Positions 61,203 through 64,000 of a DNA stretch of 64,000 nucleotides are shown here, piece after piece. Origin of the DNA: Ophthalmolycus amberensis (lineage: Eukaryota; Chordata; Actinopteri; Perciformes; Zoarcidae); assembly GCA_024529925.1 (NCBI GenBank), contig JAFEUB010000069.1, forward strand, positions 674,501 through 738,500, in the 5' to 3' direction. A model generated the notes under the pieces. It worked only from the letters and a program-made list of their open reading frames with translations, had not been told where the DNA came from and did no database searches. Numbering within the stretch: the first letter of the stretch is position 1; the number at the start of each line of letters is the position of its first letter. The position numbers and the translations under genes were made by a program.

Positions 61203-63575
61203 CTTTATTAGCCTACACAGACGTAATGTCATGTTGACAGCTGTAACTTATTATCTCTGTTTCTGTGTCCACAGCTGTGGTTCAAGTGGATGGAAACCCG
61301 GTTAGACTACAGTTGTGTGACACTGCAGGACAGGTGAGTTTTGGTCACACACAAACACATATTGCATTACATATTTGGGACCCTCAACCTTCGCTACACC
61401 CAGAAGTCACATTTTAGCCATGCTAGTGGCGTGGCTCTGTGGATGGTTATGTCAGTTGGCCGGTCAACCACCTTCTCTGGTCCAGACTGAAACATCGCAA
61501 CTGCTGAATGAACCCGTTAGGATCAATTGTAATAACTTTGGTGATCACTTAACTTTACATTAAGTGGCATCATCAGGTCAGATACTTTGGATCATTTAGT
61601 GCTAATTAGCAAAAGAAGAAATACCGAAAAATAAATCCAATAGTTTGATTTGTTGCAGATCTCCTGTTTTTGTGGTCGACCCAGTTTGACCTTGCTGTAC
61701 ATGGGCTTCTTGTCTATTTTGGGTAGCTTAAAAAGGGTGAATTCCTGGGCTCTGCTGTCAATCTTCATCTCGTATGAAAATAACAACGCTCCGTGGAATA
61801 ACTGTATCTCATGGTGGTGCATTGACAGGGTGCTGAAGGAGAGGGAAAAGCCTGCAGGTTAGATTGGAGGTGATGATGCCAAAAATACCTTAAATATATT
61901 TCAGGACACCGTGGTGCAGAGCGCTTGCCAGATCAAAGTAATTGACTCATTATTATGTTGGTACTTAACAGTAATCTTGGAAGGAACAGGTTGTGAAAGA
62001 GTGTTTTTATTTCCCTGGAGCATGGGTGGATGTTTCATAATCCAACTCAAAAGAACCCTGCCCTTGGAGCAGCATATTTGACAATCGCAAACGCTGAGAG
62101 GGCACTGCCAGTTCTACACACAATCAAAGACAACTTGGCTGTAAAGGGAAACAAGGTATTTGAACAAACCCCTAATACAACCTCACAGCATGTTGTAAGC
62201 TGCACACGGTGTTAAAACCGCACATACACACATGCAGACAGACGCACTCAAGCAGACAGGCACGGGCAAATACGCACAAATAAAAGCCGGCAAATACCTA
62301 CTGTACTTATGCAATGCAATTTCATAAGAGGGGAGCTTGAGCCAGAAACAGGTTGGGGTGTGCCAGAAAAAAAGAGAGGACAGACAGAGATAGAGAAAGA
62401 AACAGTTCAGAGAAAAATGATAACAGCTGCCGCCAAAGCTGATAAACAAAGTTGCTCTTTGCTCAGAGATGTTGATGTCTGTATGTTCTGCAGATGGACC
62501 CACGTCATCAGATCCACGAAGCACAGCCAAAGCTCGTGTGGGGATCGCACAAGTTGATAAGTGTCCACTGTAGTTGTTAAGCTTTGCGTGTTAACTGTTT
62601 GAATTCATGACTACGTGGCGCAGATTCAGTCGTGCTTTGAAACCAGGAGGAGCCGACACAGAGTGGTGTTTAGGTGAAAAGGGATTAGGAGATGTGTGCT
62701 GGAAAAGAGAGTGTTAAGTGAAGGAAGGAGAGGTTTGTGTCAAGTTTCTGCCAACCTTAATCTGTGTACTCAAGGGTGTAGGAGGCCCTTGTTAGTCAAA
62801 GCTGTGTGGCTCCAAAGTGTGACTTTTGGAAATTGACTATAGATTCTTTCACTATGTATTAGCACAATATAAACTCTATTTGGACAGTTTTTTCATTGAT
62901 TGATTATTGCCACAATTCCCTTTCCTGTTATGTTGTAGTACTTGAGTGTTGACCGGTTCCTGAAATTGCATTGGTGTGTGGTCAGCCTGGGTGACAACTG
63001 AAGGGAGACGAGTCATCACAAAGTAAAGATTTAGAGCTAAATGTTAAGGTGAACGTGCCTGATATTTATAAATCACAGACATCACCGCATTGCCAACCAT
63101 CTGTTTCTGTCTCCATTAGGATGAGTTTGACAAACTCCGCCACTTCTGCTACAGCCGGACAGACGCCTTGCTGCTCTGCTTCAGCGTGGTCAGCCCGGCA
63201 TCCTTTCAAAACGTCTGGGAGAAGTGGGTCCCCGAAATCCGCCGCCGCTGCCCCCTCACGCCCATCCTCCTCGTAGGCACACAGTGCGACCTGCGGCAGG
63301 ACGTCAAAGTGCTGATCGAGCTGGCCAGGCGGAGGGAGGCGCCGGTGCTGGAGGAAGACGCCAGGGCGCTGTCGGAAAAAATTGGGGCGGTGACGTACGT
63401 TGAGTGCTCAGCGCTGACACAAAAGAATCTAAAGGAGGTGTTTGATGCGGCCATCGCTGTCGGTCTGAGGCAGTTCGACAGGAGAGCGAGGCGGGAGAGG
63501 AAGGTCCGCAGCACAGCCGATAAGATGAAGATGCTCTCCAAGTCCTGGTGGAAGAAGTATGTGTGTGTCCAGTAG
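59168..63575 (+). CDS. rhou: RHOU/Wrch-like atypical Rho GTPase
   Basis: Small GTPase of the RHOU/RHOV group, which acts on PAK, cell shape and adhesion at membranes. Exons 59168-59366, 61275-61333, 63120-63575; phases fit, 237 aa (human RHOU 258). Motifs in order: proline-rich N-terminus (APPVPPHNP) as in RHOU, P-loop GDGAVGKTS, TTNGYPTKYIPTAFDDFS (switch I), DTAGQDEFDKL (switch II, Gln kept), VGTQCDL in place of TKxD as in RHOU, ECSALTQKNLKEVFDAA, and the Wrch ending SKSWWKKY. Closer to RHOU than RHOV at switch I and C-terminus. The start at 59168 (gtcaccATGG) has the best context; ATG 59150 would add six residues. Odd: the C-terminus is YVCVQ, where human RHOU has YCCFV with two palmitoylated cysteines. 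Fish carry several rhou paralogues, and this one has no human neighbour equivalent, so the exact paralogue is open. Confidence 0.92.
59367..61274 (+). other. Intron 1 of the rhou-like gene
   Basis: Starts gtaagc, ends tccacag. Contains a (GT)n microsatellite at 61161-61202. Minus-strand ORFs at 60309-60641 and 60645-61001 show no known domain and are treated as chance. Confidence 0.7.
61161..61202 (+). repeat. (GT)n microsatellite
   Basis: About 20 GT units with GC interruptions, in intron 1 of the rhou-like gene. Confidence 0.95.
61334..63119 (+). other. Intron 2 of the rhou-like gene
   Basis: Starts gtgagt, ends ccattag. No coding content or recognised repeat. Confidence 0.65.
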
Positions 63576-63891
63576 GGAGTGAGGAAACCCTGTGACTGAT
63601 GATGAAACTGGAACTGCTCACCTGTTGGTGGGGACTGGATGTAAGGACTACTTTTTTTGTTCACCTGGACGACCCCAGGTGTGGTAGCCAGAATACCTTT
63701 AATTCAGTGGAGCAGTAGCTCAACACAAGCAAAGTGTGCCTACCGGAGCTGGAGAGTTTTTGCAGAAATCCTCTTTGTTGATGCCTAAAAGTCAGAGAGC
63801 ATGCGGCTAAATTAAGCATTGTCTTGCTCCTCAGAGCCAGTCTGAACTGTCAAATATGACTGTGACCAGCATTCAACCAAAAAATGGAGTT

Positions 63892-63897
63892 AATAAA
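63892..63897 (+). terminator. Candidate polyadenylation signal of the rhou-like gene
   Basis: AATAAA about 317 bases after the stop codon, inside A/T-rich sequence. It would give a short 3' UTR; longer forms may extend past the window. Confidence 0.5.
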
Positions 63898-64000
63898 GTT
63901 TAATGGCACGTATCATACTGGACACTGGAAACATAAGCTGACTTGGAAGGAGAGGTGTCCAGACGGTGATCTTATGTACTAAAAGTGTACTCCTCCTATG

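Noticed and set aside
1..64000. tRNA, rRNA or microRNA genes
   Set aside because: Read by eye for promoter boxes and obvious hairpins; none was convincing. A covariance-model scan would be needed to exclude them.

Overview
The window looks like a piece of a ray-finned (teleost) fish chromosome. It is A+T-rich, non-operonic DNA with long introns bounded by GT..AG, many dinucleotide microsatellites, 5'-truncated L2-type LINE fragments ending in short tail repeats, and dispersed repeats that resemble common teleost families. The protein-coding exons match vertebrate gene families. I found no bacterial, plasmid, phage, CRISPR or retroviral content.

Five genes can be reconstructed exon by exon from splice sites and reading-phase continuity: (1) a prostanoid receptor on +, 8397-24695, best read as the prostacyclin receptor (ptgir), with two coding exons around a 15.2-kb intron; (2) an SLC3A2/4F2hc-like amino-acid-transporter heavy chain on -, 32122-28692, nine coding exons, about 512 aa; (3) a PPM-family Ser/Thr phosphatase on -, 38817-34700, six coding exons, about 435 aa, best read as ppm1n; (4) reticulon 2 (rtn2) on +, 41819-56110, ten coding exons for a long form of about 486 aa, plus an internal alternative first exon at 46323 for a short RTN-C form of about 203 aa; (5) a RHOU/Wrch-like atypical Rho GTPase on +, 59168-63575, three coding exons, about 237 aa.

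Layout: 1-7780 is intergenic, with one doubtful terminal exon at the left edge, a dispersed repeat and microsatellites. ptgir and slc3a2 converge. slc3a2 and ppm1n run in the same direction. ppm1n and rtn2 are head to head across a 3-kb divergent spacer. rtn2 and the rhou-like gene are tandem. Two rtn2 introns contain L2-like LINE fragments, one in each orientation, with internal tandem duplications. PTGIR, PPM1N and RTN2 all lie in human 19q13.32, where PPM1N and RTN2 are adjacent, so the block looks like the fish counterpart of that region; the SLC3A2-like and RHOU-like genes are not there in human.

The genes form no pathway; they share ancestry of position. The most notable points are loss of the light-chain-linking cysteine in the 4F2hc-like protein, the conserved short-isoform start of rtn2, chained upstream ORFs before the long rtn2 start, loss of one of two C-terminal cysteines in the Rho protein, a perfect estrogen-response-like palindrome inside a dispersed repeat in the ptgir intron, and a nested 183-bp duplication inside a LINE tail. 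I saw no clearly new multi-gene system.
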